The notes beneath the pieces are model-generated. The model had not been told where the DNA came from. It was given only the letters and a program-made list of their open reading frames with translations, and searched no databases. Below, one piece after another: positions 1 through 11,099 of a DNA stretch of 64,000 nt. Source of the stretch: Adenophora triphylla var. japonica (taxonomy: Eukaryota; Streptophyta; Magnoliopsida; Asterales; Campanulaceae); the NCBI GenBank assembly GCA_022495995.1, contig JAFEMH010001484.1, forward strand, positions 1-64,000, read 5' to 3'. The stretch's first letter is position 1. Each line of letters starts with the position of its first letter. A program made the translations under genes and the position numbers.

Positions 1-329
1 ACTAAAATAAACCAATCCTCTCAATATTTCGTGCCACACTACATATATTGTTCTATCGTTAATGTTAAGTGAATTTCGCCTAACCCCTAGCTATTATGCT
101 AACGCCCCATCAAAAAATGATCTCTTATGCCTCGGCGACTTTCTTATGTCGCCACATCGGTGAATTGCGATGTTCGCCAAATTCACCTTTGTCTAAGTGT
201 CTCTTCGTTTTCACTTAGCCACTCTTATTTTTTATTTATTTTTTTTCATTCTTTTTAATATATTGATAGCTAAAGGCATCCATTTCAATATTTAAAACCC
301 ACACTGTCCTCAATGTGTGCAATGCAATA

Positions 330-1640
330 GACGTTGTAAAGCGGTTATATACATTGGGCACACACTGACCGCGCCGTGGTAGCTCAAATCGAACGCCATC
401 GCTTCCTTTACGCTCATTAGGACGCTGTTGCCGCCAGGCCGCCGGGCTTCCTGCTGATGTAACGTCGCCTCCCATATCTCTATTCTTAGCTCACGTTCTT
501 CTTCCGGTTATTTATCGCGAATAGTCCGATGTTCCACTGTATCAGCATTCCAAATAGAGCGCTCATCACCGTCATTTCGCCATCTCTTCGATCTCGATGT
601 CGCAGCCGCCCGACGGTCTCAGCTTTCGGCTCACCGAGCGAACCGCCATTGTTTCGCCGTTGTCGCCGCGCCTTTTTCATCAATACCTCACTTCACCATA
701 CTTCTCTTCATAAATCGCGACAATGGTATCCTTCATCTTCTAAGATATACGCCAGAATATAGACACCGTGAAGTTTCCTATCATCACCATAAAGGTCGTT
801 CACTTCTGCAGACAATGGCCGGGCATAAGAAGAACTCCATCATGTGGCTAGAGAATGTTTGCCGACGCTGGTGATTACGCCATAAAGTTTCACTATAACG
901 CGCCGTTTATACACTATCGACATTATTTCCATTAACACTAACGCCACCTCTCGAAAATACAATACAGATAGATTTGTAAAGTTATCACTTCATAGTCGCC
1001 AGTAGGCGTTATCATGCCGCTTCATTACGCAGGCGTCATAGCTGCACCCTTTCACGCCGAGATGAGAGAAGATTATGACCATTAAGATTACGGAAGAATA
1101 ATGCATCTTCTTCGACACTCACTTCATTTGTCGCAAAGATAAGACATGTCTCGAATTACAGCTGCATCACTTCAAATCTCATTCTTCCTCAATGCCTTCT
1201 AAGCGCCACGCACTCACACTTTGCCTGGGAAGTCTTCCTGTTCACGTCGCTCAATACTCCCAAAACCAAACCACGTAGTCTCCAAATTTCTCCCACTGGT
1301 CCGCAAATCTCGCCACTCGAACAACCTCATTCGCCAAATTCACCCTCTCCACGTCCGTCACTAGCCAGACCACAGACTGGGAGTGTCTCCTGTCACACCT
1401 CCTGGGCCGAAAGACACGCTGCCCTGCTCCGTTTTCCCAATTATCACAATCAAAATAATCAATACGTAGATAACTTAAACACACAAAGAACAATACCAAA
1501 CCACGGCCCCTTTCTCGCACATGAAACACTGGCAATGGCCAAATAAATCTCACTATCTTCAACGATAATATTTCGAATAAATAATGATATTCAACATTAC
1601 CCACCTTCTTCAAAATACTGTCAATACCCAATCACACCAA
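330..1640 (-). pseudogene. Remnant of the Athila-type 3' ORF (minus copy)
   Basis: This is the inverted, heavily mutated counterpart of the ORF at 13544-15102. The stretch 1251-1631 reads through a leader similar to 13380-13560 and then breaks. A 65-codon stretch at 486-683 keeps an Arg/Lys-rich character like the coiled tail of the better copy. Frameshifts and stops occur throughout. It is a non-functional copy, identified only through the right arm. Confidence 0.6.
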
Positions 1641-1959
1641 ATGGTATAATCGCACATGATCGGTGAATATGTCGCCGATAATGAAAATGTCGAGAGTCTT
1701 TTAACGAGAGAGTTCGGACGAGTATTAACGTAATATCATTTAATCTTAAGGAATTTTGTTCATTCACTTTCAATTCAGCTGGGCAACCACTTCACCTCTT
1801 CACCCAATTTTTCTTCAAAGAAACCACCGTGCTTGTTACCTAAAGATGATCTTTCGTTTGTGCGTTACAATGTAGCATTGAGGGTTAAACGCGATCAGAT
1901 TGGTAGAAATTCCTGTTGGTGAAGATAGCCTGAAATTGTGGGCAGAGCATATGAGTGTT

Positions 1960-3600
1960 TGCCACAAGACAAAAAGAATAGGCATCTATACAACAAATTT
2001 CAACCGTTACCCGATTTACACCCAGCCGCAAGACCGCACGAGTCGCGCCCCCAGTTTCACTCCGCGCTCACGGAAAGCCTCGCCACTGTCACCCCGCGGA
2101 GTTTTCAGCTGTTCTCACTATGTGTCAATAGGATAATTTATTTTGTCACTTGGCCCCTGCGCTATTCAGATCTCACATCGCAGTTCTCATGGGTGGTTTC
2201 AACTCACATACTTCAAAGTTTAAAAACATGAAAGGACATTGTCCCCAAGATTCAACAAACCTGTGTTTGATCTCAAATTGGTATAGTAGACTGTCTTTTT
2301 GATCATGTTTAACCTTTCAGTCTCCACACTCTCTGGTGTGGTTTTCACAACATTAGGAGAGGGCTCTCTAAATTTAATGTAGAAACACATGTCAATCTTC
2401 CCCATCTCATCCTCATTAACCTTATCATTATTATCAAAACAATCAAAATTATCAAGAGAAGATAGAAATACCTCACTCAATTTCCACACATCATGTGCCG
2501 TCTTTGCTTGCTCGTATTGCCATCGTCTCGCGTCTCACAAGCCGCCATTGCGTGCTCATCTTTTCAGCACCGCATTTCTATTACTTGCCGTATCTCCAGC
2601 CTTGACCGCTGACGCTGCCTGCGCGTTTGTTATCATGTTGTTCGTGCGGTGGCTATTGTTAGGTGCCACTCGCCGATTATGATAATACCCCATTGTAGCT
2701 GCCATATCAGCCGCCTTCGCGGTGGCCTTGGTGTATACGTATCGCTCGTGCATTATGGCCAAGATATTTGCCGCACTCTTATCACATATTATTGTCACAT
2801 GAGGTGATAAATCATTGGCCTCTGTACAACAATCGCTAACATTGGCACGCAACCACAGCAAACATATCAAATCTCTATTAATTAAGATCGCAATTTAGCT
2901 TAGAAAGATTATCGCAGCGCCAATACTTCTCACCTCGGCTCCTTTGTTCAGAATTCAAGCACTCAACATCTCAAATGTTCGTCTGGCTTCAATTGAGTTT
3001 TCCAAGAAAGATAGTCAACCATTGACTGGACATTGCCACTCAAGTTATCATAAAGGCCAGGGTAGTGCATTATGATGCCGACATCGCATTATCATCGTAT
3101 TAAATCTTTCCCTACGCCTTGTTTCCCCCACACCTTGGGAAAATGTCAATAATTTTCTCTGCTCTAAAGGTTGTCAGATGATGTGGGTGCTTTAAGGAAT
3201 CATTATCTTGCAATTTTCCACTCATATTATCAAATGCCACAGAAGCATCGCCGAACCGATAAATGCACTTCACCAGAGTGCAAGGAAAACACTGCCTAAT
3301 TTCAGCTCCTCTTCCAACAAAAATCGCCAACAACAATACTTTAAGGAACGACAATGCATTGCCAGGCAATCTGAAAGCCGCAACATACGGCAAAGTATTG
3401 TTCTCAATCTCCAGTTCTTGTCACATCTTATCACTACGTGTGTCTATGCAGACGCACACTTGGGTAGCGAGTTTCGGTACGCCATGCTTTCTCTTCTTTC
3501 TGAGCCTCAATAAGTGGAGGGTTTCGATTGTCGAACTGAAGAAAAGGGGATTAAAAGAGGATCCCCTCAAATATTTCCTCGCTTAGTGCTAATACCTTTA
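1960..3600 (-). pseudogene. Remnant of Athila-like gag-protease (minus copy)
   Basis: An 89-codon stretch at 2220-2489 is clearly the same protein segment as the acidic linker and protease region at 12274-12540; both contain the run SSLDNFDCFDNNDKVNEDE. Further along, about 2040-2140 aligns with 12745-12850 across the point where protease coding stops and palindrome-rich DNA begins, so this arm has the same pol-less junction. The 5' part near 3490-3600 matches the gag leader at 10980-11090. Many frameshifts; not translatable. Confidence 0.7.
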
Positions 3601-3689
3601 GCTTTATTGCTATTTATGTTAAAACAGCCATCGGCACACGTAGTTTCTCAAATAACTATATTCGTGCATTCAATACTCCGGTCTACTAA

Positions 3690-5041
3690 ATGAGTCGCAA
3701 CGTCTTTCTGAACTACGCCAAAAATCTGAGGTTCCTGGCAAATAACTGCTAGCGCATTACTGCCGCGGAAGATGTAAATGTGTAGAAATGAATTCAATAA
3801 TTGCTGGTACCGAAGATGAACTAAGGAATTTAGTAACAAAGGTTTACTTGATTTGAAACTGTGAGCACAACGAGAAAACAAATTACGAGCAGATTCGCAG
3901 ATTGGATTACCATCATTCTACGCAAAATTTACTTATAAAAGATTAACTGTCTTCTAGGGTTCATTCACTTAGCTAGGATTGCACTAGTCACTCTTTTAAT
4001 ATTGTGGATTCTATTGATGCGTCAAGAATGCTAAAGAATAAAAGAACCTGATCTCAATCATTACGTCTTTCCGGGCTACGGTTCATGCATTAAATACTAA
4101 TGGCTATACTTCGATACCACACTGTTACTCTACCCGCATCTTAACATACTGCTCGAATCTAAGAACATAGAAATTAAAATCTATTGATGAATTAGAAGGA
4201 ATTAAATAGAAAGAATTAAAAATATTAATTGCACATAAATCCGGTAGAGTTCATACAATCCACAAGTTTCAATTTAGCTCATAATTAATAAATAATAAAA
4301 CTGAATCGTTCTTTTCTCAAGAAAAGAAAATAAAATCTGGTCTCAACTCATATAATATGATGATATGTGATATTGATCTTCTCCTCATATCACGCTGTCA
4401 CTGTGAGTATTTAAATAAACAGGGCACCAAGGACTAGCCATAAATAGCTAACACTGACATAATAACGCCGGAAGATGTCGCATTGATGTCGCGGCGCTTG
4501 GTCGTAAAGAGCTCGTCGAATATCGCTCAGCGCGGCCGCTAGCTAGCTCTTTCGAAGCTTATTATGGCTAATTGGCTCGCATTTGTTCAACAAAGATAAA
4601 TTCGGGTTCAGTGTTTTTCTACGGCTAATGTCCTTCAGAAAGTCGGAAACATACTGCTCTTGTTCGTTTACTGCTTGCCCCGCGGAGCGCCGCACTCGCC
4701 ACTATAATGACTTCTTTGCATCTCTGCCTTTGTGATTTTATTTTTCATTTAATCCCACGAATTTTTTCAACATATACCCAGGCCTCCCATATTTCCAAAG
4801 CTTTCAGTCTCCGGATTTTCCAATACTTCCCACTTAACTAAAAAGCTTGAATGCTGCTTAGTTCTGAGTTTAATTAAAGCCTTTTCCTTTTCGTATTTTT
4901 TTAGCCATAAAATACCTTTAATCAGTTCTATTTAATTATAAACATACTCACAAACCACATCAAATAGAAATTCTCGAATGGAACACAGCTAAAGCCTGAA
5001 AAGCGCATCATGGCTTGGATGGGTAAATGACACATCCATCA
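3690..5041 (-). repeat. Degenerate Athila-like LTR (minus copy)
   Basis: Inverse counterpart of the LTR at 9263-10851. The outer boundary is clear: plus-strand text ends in ACATCCATCA at 5041, the reverse complement of the TGATGGATGT start at 9263. The inner boundary near 3690 is poorly preserved and I found no intact tRNA-Asp primer site next to it. One GCGGCCGC palindrome survives near 4534. The coordinate at 3690 is approximate. Confidence 0.65.
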
Positions 5042-6945
5042 AACACCCACAGTCCACCTTTTGTGCTCGTCTCCAGTAAAACAAAACTAAAAGAAGTAAA
5101 ATTGGGGGTCATTACTAATTAAAACAAAGTAATTATTTTTGGGATAGCTCGCATTCATCGTACTGTCTCATTACCAACACACATAATCAATAAGTGTTAC
5201 CACAAGCAATGGGATTACAATCACATTGAAGCATAAAAGCACAAGCATCGCCGCATGAATGATGAATGAATTATGGGAGGTCATCGGCCAACAAGATTGC
5301 CTATGGATTCACTGTTTACGTCAATCAATACGATAACATATGATATTTTGTTATCTATTGTATCAACTGCCGCTACAATATTGAAATAATGCTGAAGCTT
5401 GTCGTTTAGGTGCGGAAGATCGCAAATGGTTAAAGGTGGGTGACATACCTAACATAAGAAAGTGAAACTAAAAAGTCATCACATCCACTTTGATAATAAT
5501 TCTTCTCTTTTGCTTTCAACGCAGTCAACCCAATAAACTAAAACTTTTTCATACATTGACATGGGGTCAACACAGTTCCATTACTTTTGTCACCTTGACA
5601 CAAAATTTCCACTTAGATTAGTGTTATTTCTTTTTTTTTTTTGTTTTAGTATCATTGTCAATTTGTTGAATGTGCATTCAATATATATATATATTTTTTT
5701 TTATCAAGCTTCCCTTTTCAATATTGCATGGAACATTTATCTTTCTTGTTCGTGCAACACTTTCCATTCTCACTCCTTGATTTTCAAACATTCCCAAAAT
5801 ACCTCATTCTTCCTCTAGTTTCACTTTCTTGAAAAGGTGAAAAATTAAATTTGTGCAGGCTGAAGGGTAGATCACGCGGCAGCTAAAGAAGGCTTAACGG
5901 CGGTTCAAGATAACCTCTCATCTTCAGAGATTCCATTCTTTTTCAAGCTCAAAAGCCGTTCTAGCGACTATAAAGCTGACTGTGAAAGTTTAAGGCTCAC
6001 AAAAGGGATTCAAAGAATAAAGCCATATGTCAAAAGTAACCTATCGACGTACATCGACAATCATGCAAACATACTTGTGGACTCCGAGAATACACGAAGT
6101 GATCCCATGAAGCAATGACCCAAGAATATGATACTTAAGCGAGAGGTGGTGCAATCACTCTAAACTACAACGCAATCTCCAATCACCACACTATATTAAT
6201 AGCACATGTGATTTTAAAATTAAAGCACACTTTGATCATTGTATCTGCCAACTATGAAAAGAACAAAATTTTTAAATTTTCATTTTTTTTGGAGGGTGAC
6301 ACTATATACACTCCCTATAAACTCACAAACCGAACCACCTTCAAACTCAAAGCATGTCCTCATAGCACGGCATCAAAGCGTGCACTCAACGATTATAAAG
6401 ACACTACTAAACACACCAAGACAAAATACATCGGGTTGCCTCAGCTAAACAAGATTGGGTTAAAGTCGTTAGCCTCGACTATGGTCCCGTCTACTTGGCC
6501 TTTGTTTTCCGGGATTCTTTTCTTCACGGTGATTAAAGCCTTCTCTTCTTCATTTCAGCTCTCATCGCTAGGTAGCCACATTTGTTTTGAAACTTTATTG
6601 CTAGCTACTCCCTTTTCTTTATTGCTTCAATCAACCTCAACCTTTCGGCAACCTGCAGAACACCATTTTTCACAAACCAAGAATAAGATAGTTATCACGC
6701 AAAAATAGTAGCAAATATGTAAATCAGATAAATCACTATAACTCTCTACTAACTCGATTTTGCCAGCCTGTAAATGCGATAGGGGAATGCGTGGAGATTA
6801 ACGCCACAGAAAGAATGTCGCCTACTGGCCATTAAATATGAATATCCCCTGAATTTCTTTCACCTTCCACCACATCATACCAAAATTGGTATTTGAAATA
6901 TGGTCTGGGCTTTGCATGTTGTAACAACATTCCTCTCATTTCAAA
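5042..6945 (-). other. 3' noncoding region plus basic-tail remnant of the Athila-like element (minus copy)
   Basis: No gene. The stretch matches 7030-9262 in reverse. It keeps an AT microsatellite near 5690-5705 and the CACCCTCC/TATATACACTCCC block at 6290-6320. At 6500-6720 it covers the inverse of the Lys/Arg-rich tail encoded at 7310-7600. The match fades between about 6905 and 6945, which is the axis of the inverted repeat. Confidence 0.65.
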
Positions 6946-7602
6946 ACTCCCATTCTACTTGGGAGGCCATTTATGTTTGACACTAAGGCCACCATTGATG
7001 TGTGTCAAGGGATGGTATCCTTGAGAGGTATGGGGGAGGAATGTAAGTTTTGTATGCTTAAAAATGATAAGAAACCCTCCCCCAAAGATGATTTTGTAGG
7101 AGCCATAACAGATTTACCAATTTTTAATTATGATGTGAATGGAGGTGAGAAAAGTGGGGATAATGCGGACGTTTGTTCCTTGGCTAGTAACATTAAGGCC
7201 GACCAATACTCTAGGAGTAACGGGTCGTATCACTCCCCACACGATTCCCATAAAGAGTCGAATCCATCACATTTACCACAAGGGCCTTCAAAATCGAGAG
7301 TTAGTGAGGAGAGTTATAGTGATTTATCTGATTCTATATTTGCTACTATTTTTGTGCATGATAACTCTCTTGATCTTGGTTGTGAGAATGGTGTTCTGCA
7401 GGTTGCAGAAAAGGTTGAGTTTGGGGGTGGAAACCCCAATAAAAAGAAAAGAAAAAGGGGTAAGCACAAGCGTAAAGTTTCAAAAATAAATGTGGCTTTA
7501 CCCCTACTTGTTGACAATGGAGAGCTGAAATGGAAAGAGAAGGGCGTTTGTGCCCGTGAGGAAAAGAGATGGTCCAAAGGCCGCAAAGCAAAGGCCAAGT
7601 AA
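6943..7602 (+). pseudogene. End of an Athila-like protease frame with a basic tail, no RT following
   Basis: The frame opens inside the conserved protease end: KTPILLGRPF is encoded at about 6943-6972, the same words as at 12752-12771 where the other fragment stops. It then continues about 205 codons without any reverse transcriptase motif. It passes through a Ser/Asp-rich stretch and ends in a strongly basic tail (KKKRKRGKHKRK near codons 155-170) just before the stop at 7602. Directly after the stop comes the block CTTGGGAGGCAACCCAATG, a typical Athila 3' landmark. This suggests a gag-protease-only family. Its gag half is displaced to 10.9-12.8 kb, beyond a shared LTR. Confidence 0.6.
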
Positions 7603-8528
7603 GATTGGGACCATAGTCGGGCTAACGACTTTAACCAAATGCGCTGCTTGGGAGGCAACCCAATGAGGTATGTTTTATTTTTGTCTTAATTATTGTTTAG
7701 TAGTGTCTTGCCATCCGTTAAGCCCAAGGCACGCTTTTGTTCTCTGTGCTATGAGGACATAGCATGTTTTGAGTTTGGGGGTGGGCAACTCTCCGAGTTT
7801 GTGGGTTTATAGGGGAGTGTATATAGTGTCACCCTCTAAAAAAATAGAAAAATTTAAAAATTTTGTTCTTTTCATAGTTGGGATGTTGGCCAAAGTCTGT
7901 GATGATTAGAGTGTGCTTTATTTTTAAAATCACATGTGCTATTATTAGTGTGGTGATTGGGATTGCATTGAAACGTTTAAATTATGATTGCACCACCTCT
8001 CACTTCCGTATCATATTCTTGGTCATTGTCATCAACTTAGGTGCCCTTTATGGGATCACTTCGTGTATTCTCGGGGTCCCTAGAACATGTTTGCATGATT
8101 GTCAATAACACGTCAATAGGTTACTTGATATATATGGCTATTCTTTGAATCCCTTTTTGTGAGCCTTAAACTTTCTAGTCACTTATATAAAAAAAAATTC
8201 GCTAGAACCCCTTTTGAGCTTGAAAAAGAATGGAATCTCTCACAAAGTGGGAGGTTATCTTAGACCACCATTCGCCTTCTTTTGTACCCGCATTGTCCTA
8301 CCCTTTTAACTTATACACAAATTTAATTTTTCTCACCTTTTTCAAGAAAGTGAAACTAGGGAAAGAATGAGAATATTTTGGGGGATGTTTTGAAAATCAA
8401 AGGGTGAAGTGGAAAGTGGTCACGAAAATAAAGAAAAGGGTCATGTTATGTAATGAAAAGAGGGGCTTGATAAAAAAAAATATATATATATATATTGAAT
8501 GCACATTCTTCGTGATGTAATTGTGCAA

Positions 8529-8565
<37 letters not shown>

Positions 8566-9262
8566 CCTTGCCCTCTCTAATCTAAAGTGGAAATTTTTGT
8601 GTCAAGGTGACCAAAGAAAGTAATGGAATGTGTTCAACCCCATGTCAATGTATGAAAAAGTTTTAGTTTGTGGGTTGACACGTTGGGAAGTAAAAAGGGT
8701 GAGTGGAGAAATTATTATCAAAGTGAGGATGTATTGTTAAAAGAAGACTTTCTAGTTTCACTTTCTTATGTTCGTATGTCCTTACCTTCATTTGTAACCA
8801 TGAACCTAGCCCTGCGATCTTTCGCACCTAAACTGTTAAGCCATATTATTCTTTCAATATTGTGTAACCGGGTTGACAATCGTGTAAATATGCATATGAG
8901 TGTCCTTTTTGGGTTGTACTGTTTATACATATTGATTTAGAGCATCGCTTAGTGAATCCATAAACAATCTTAGGTTGTTGACAGTGACCTCCCATAATTC
9001 ATTCATCATTCATGCCGCGGTGGAAAATTGTGATTTTTATGCTTCAATGTGATTGTAATCCCATTACTGTGGTGGCACTTGTTGATTATGTGTGTTGGTG
9101 AGAATCTGAGACTTGTATGGCCAATGAATCATCTGTGATAGAACATCCCAAAAATAATTACTTTGTTTTAATGTTTTAATTAGTAGTATTTAGAGTAGTT
9201 TTATTTTACTTCTTTTAGTTTTGTTTTACTCGGGACGAGCAAAAGGTTAGTTTGTGGGTGTT
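7603..9262 (+). other. 3' noncoding region of the Athila-like element
   Basis: No coding potential. It contains a GAGTTTGGGGGTGGG purine-rich run near 7770, the CTATATAGTGTCACCCTC block at about 7820, a TATATATA tract near 8485, an uninterrupted run of about 33 A at 8532-8564, and a degenerate polypurine tract (GTTTGTGGGTGT) immediately before the LTR. It matches 5042-6700 in reverse. Confidence 0.6.
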
Positions 9263-10851
9263 TGATGGATGTGTATTTACCCATCCAAATGATGCACTTT
9301 TAGGCTTTCTTTGTGTTTGATTCCCGAATTTTATGTATATTTGATGTGGTTTGTGAGTATTTTATGAGTACAGGGTATAGAGCTGATTAAAGGTGTATTT
9401 TATGGCTAAAAAGTGCAAAAGGAATAAAGTGGAGCGGAGCAGAGAAGGAAAAAAACTGAAATTACGAGCTCAAGGACTAAACTGGCATTTGGAAGCTTTT
9501 GGATTAAATTGGAATTATTGGAAAATCCAGGGACTGAACTGGAAATATGGAATTTTTGGACGAAATTGATTTAGAAAAATTCGTGGGATTAAATGAAAAA
9601 TAAAATCCTAAAGAGCGAAGTGCAAAAGAAGTCATTATAGTGGCCAAAGTGCGAAGAGAAAATCGCGGGACGAAACGAATAAAATTGATACAAAACAAAG
9701 GCCAAGTGTGGCCAGCTTTGCAGGGCATTGGCCGGCCAGGAGGGAAGGCCATTTGGGGCCAAGGCAATGCTGTTGGGCCAAGGTGCAGGCCAATTGGGGC
9801 CATGGCAAGGAAACTCAAGAAAGGCAACTGGGCGGCCGCGCTTGAAGGCAAATAAACTCGGCCAAACTTACTGCCTGTTAGAGCGGCCGCGCCAACATCA
9901 ATTGCGGCCGCGCTTCTTCCGACGTTCAACAACAGTTCGACGTATTATTCAGGGGTGTTATTGTCTTTTATGGCTTGGGTCCACCAGATTTTGCCCTATT
10001 CCTATTTAAATACTCACAAAGACCACGGTAATATGGGGAGAAGATCAATATCACATATCATCATATTATATCAGGATTGGAGTTAGATTTTATTTTCTTT
10101 TCTTGAGAAGAAGAACGATTCTTTTCAGGTTTTTATTATTTATTAATTATGAGTAGCTAAATTTATTAGATTTGTAGATTGTTTTGATCTTTACCGGATT
10201 TTTATGCAATTAATATTTTAATTCTTTCTAATTTAATTCCTTCTAGTTCATCAATAGATTTTAATTTCTATGTTCTTGGATTCGAGACGTATGTTAAGAT
10301 ACGAACTCATCTTTGAATAATTGGGTATCGAATTCGCCATTAATTTGGGATTTTGATACATAGACCATTATTGATCGAATAACTTTAATTGAGGCCGTAA
10401 TAGAAATTGATTAAAGTTAGGTTCTTTTATTCTTTCGTTCTTAATTTATTCTTGGCCTATTGTGGTACCGTAATAGAATCCACAATATTAAAAGAGTATT
10501 TGGGATTGTAATCCGGCCACCTAACCGTGTCGATCCTAGCTAAAGTGAATGAACCCTAGAAGTTGAGTTAATGTTTTATAAGTAAATTTTGCATAGAATG
10601 ATGGTGAAGTGAAATCCAATCTACGAATCTCTGCTCATAATTTGTTTTCTCGTTATTCAGTTTTAGTTATTTATTTTATGCTCTTTAGTTTCAAATCAAA
10701 ATTATAAACCTTTGTTACTAAATTCACTGCGTTCATCCTATTTGTTTACCAACGAGTCTCTGTGGATTCGACCCCTGCATTTGCATACTGCTACACCGGT
10801 AGTGAGTACACTTGCTCGGTTTTTATTACAAGAGGGAGTTTTCCTCCATCA
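9263..10851 (+). repeat. Athila-like LTR 1 (1589 bp)
   Basis: It starts TGATGGATGT and ends TCCTCCATCA, an inverted TGATGG/CCATCA pair. It is preceded by a weak polypurine tract and followed six bases later by a tRNA-Asp primer site, so it works as a 5' LTR for what follows. The 3' end has the Athila-typical phrase GTCTCTGTGGATTCGACCCC. Three GCGGCCGC palindromes lie at 9832-9911. Because 3' element sequence lies to its left and 5' element sequence to its right, it is a shared LTR of the kind left by recombination between neighbouring elements. Confidence 0.85.
9832..9911. repeat. Cluster of three GCGGCCGC palindromes inside LTR 1
   Basis: GCGGCCGC occurs at 9832-9839, 9883-9890 and 9904-9911, mostly followed by GC, within an otherwise GC-poor LTR. 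The flank at 9725-9790 adds GGCCGGCC and several GGCC words. The copies are short, dispersed and not in tandem. Confidence 0.85.
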
Positions 10852-10857
10852 AGTTTT

Positions 10858-10874
10858 TGGCGCCGTTGCCGGGG
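10858..10874 (+). other. Primer binding site, complementary to tRNA-Asp
   Basis: TGGCGCCGTTGCCGGGG is the exact complement of the 3' end of plant tRNA-Asp (CCCCGGCAACGGCGCCA). It lies six bases past the LTR end. This primer choice is usual for Athila elements and fixes the element's direction as plus. Confidence 0.9.
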
Positions 10875-11099
10875 ACTTGTTGCAAGTAAACAAGTAGGTT
10901 AGGTAGTGAATGCAAGGTCGTCGTTCTTTGAAGCCTACATTGGTGCCATTGAACGACAACATAAATAGACTTAATAAAGCTAAAGACACTAAGCTTCTTG
11001 AGGAAGTATTTGAGGGGGATCCCCTCTTTAATCCCCTTTTCTCGGATTCGACCTTTGAATCGAACCCTCCACCACCGAGGTAGAGGAAGAGAAAGCCGA

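Larger units (their letters stand above)
1..6945 (-). mobile_element. Left arm of a large inverted repeat: eroded Athila-like composite element
   Basis: Read on the minus strand, this stretch follows the order of about 7030-15600 on the plus strand. Anchors seen by eye: 180-320 matches 15165-15350 (3' noncoding tail), 1251-1631 matches 13380-13560, 2220-2489 matches 12274-12540 (gag-protease), 3490-3600 matches 10980-11090, 4315-4415 matches 10010-10110 (LTR), 5165-5290 matches 8970-9120, and 6460-6720 matches 7310-7640. Similarity looks like roughly 80-88% with many small indels, so the arm is old or came from a separate insertion. It runs off the left window edge, so its outer LTR is not visible. 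No frame is intact. Confidence 0.8.

Noticed and set aside
8532..8564. Poly-A run as the tail of a retroposed gene or LINE
   Set aside because: It lies within the 3' region of the Athila-like element and matching flanks exist in the left arm without the A-run; no target duplication or LINE coding found.
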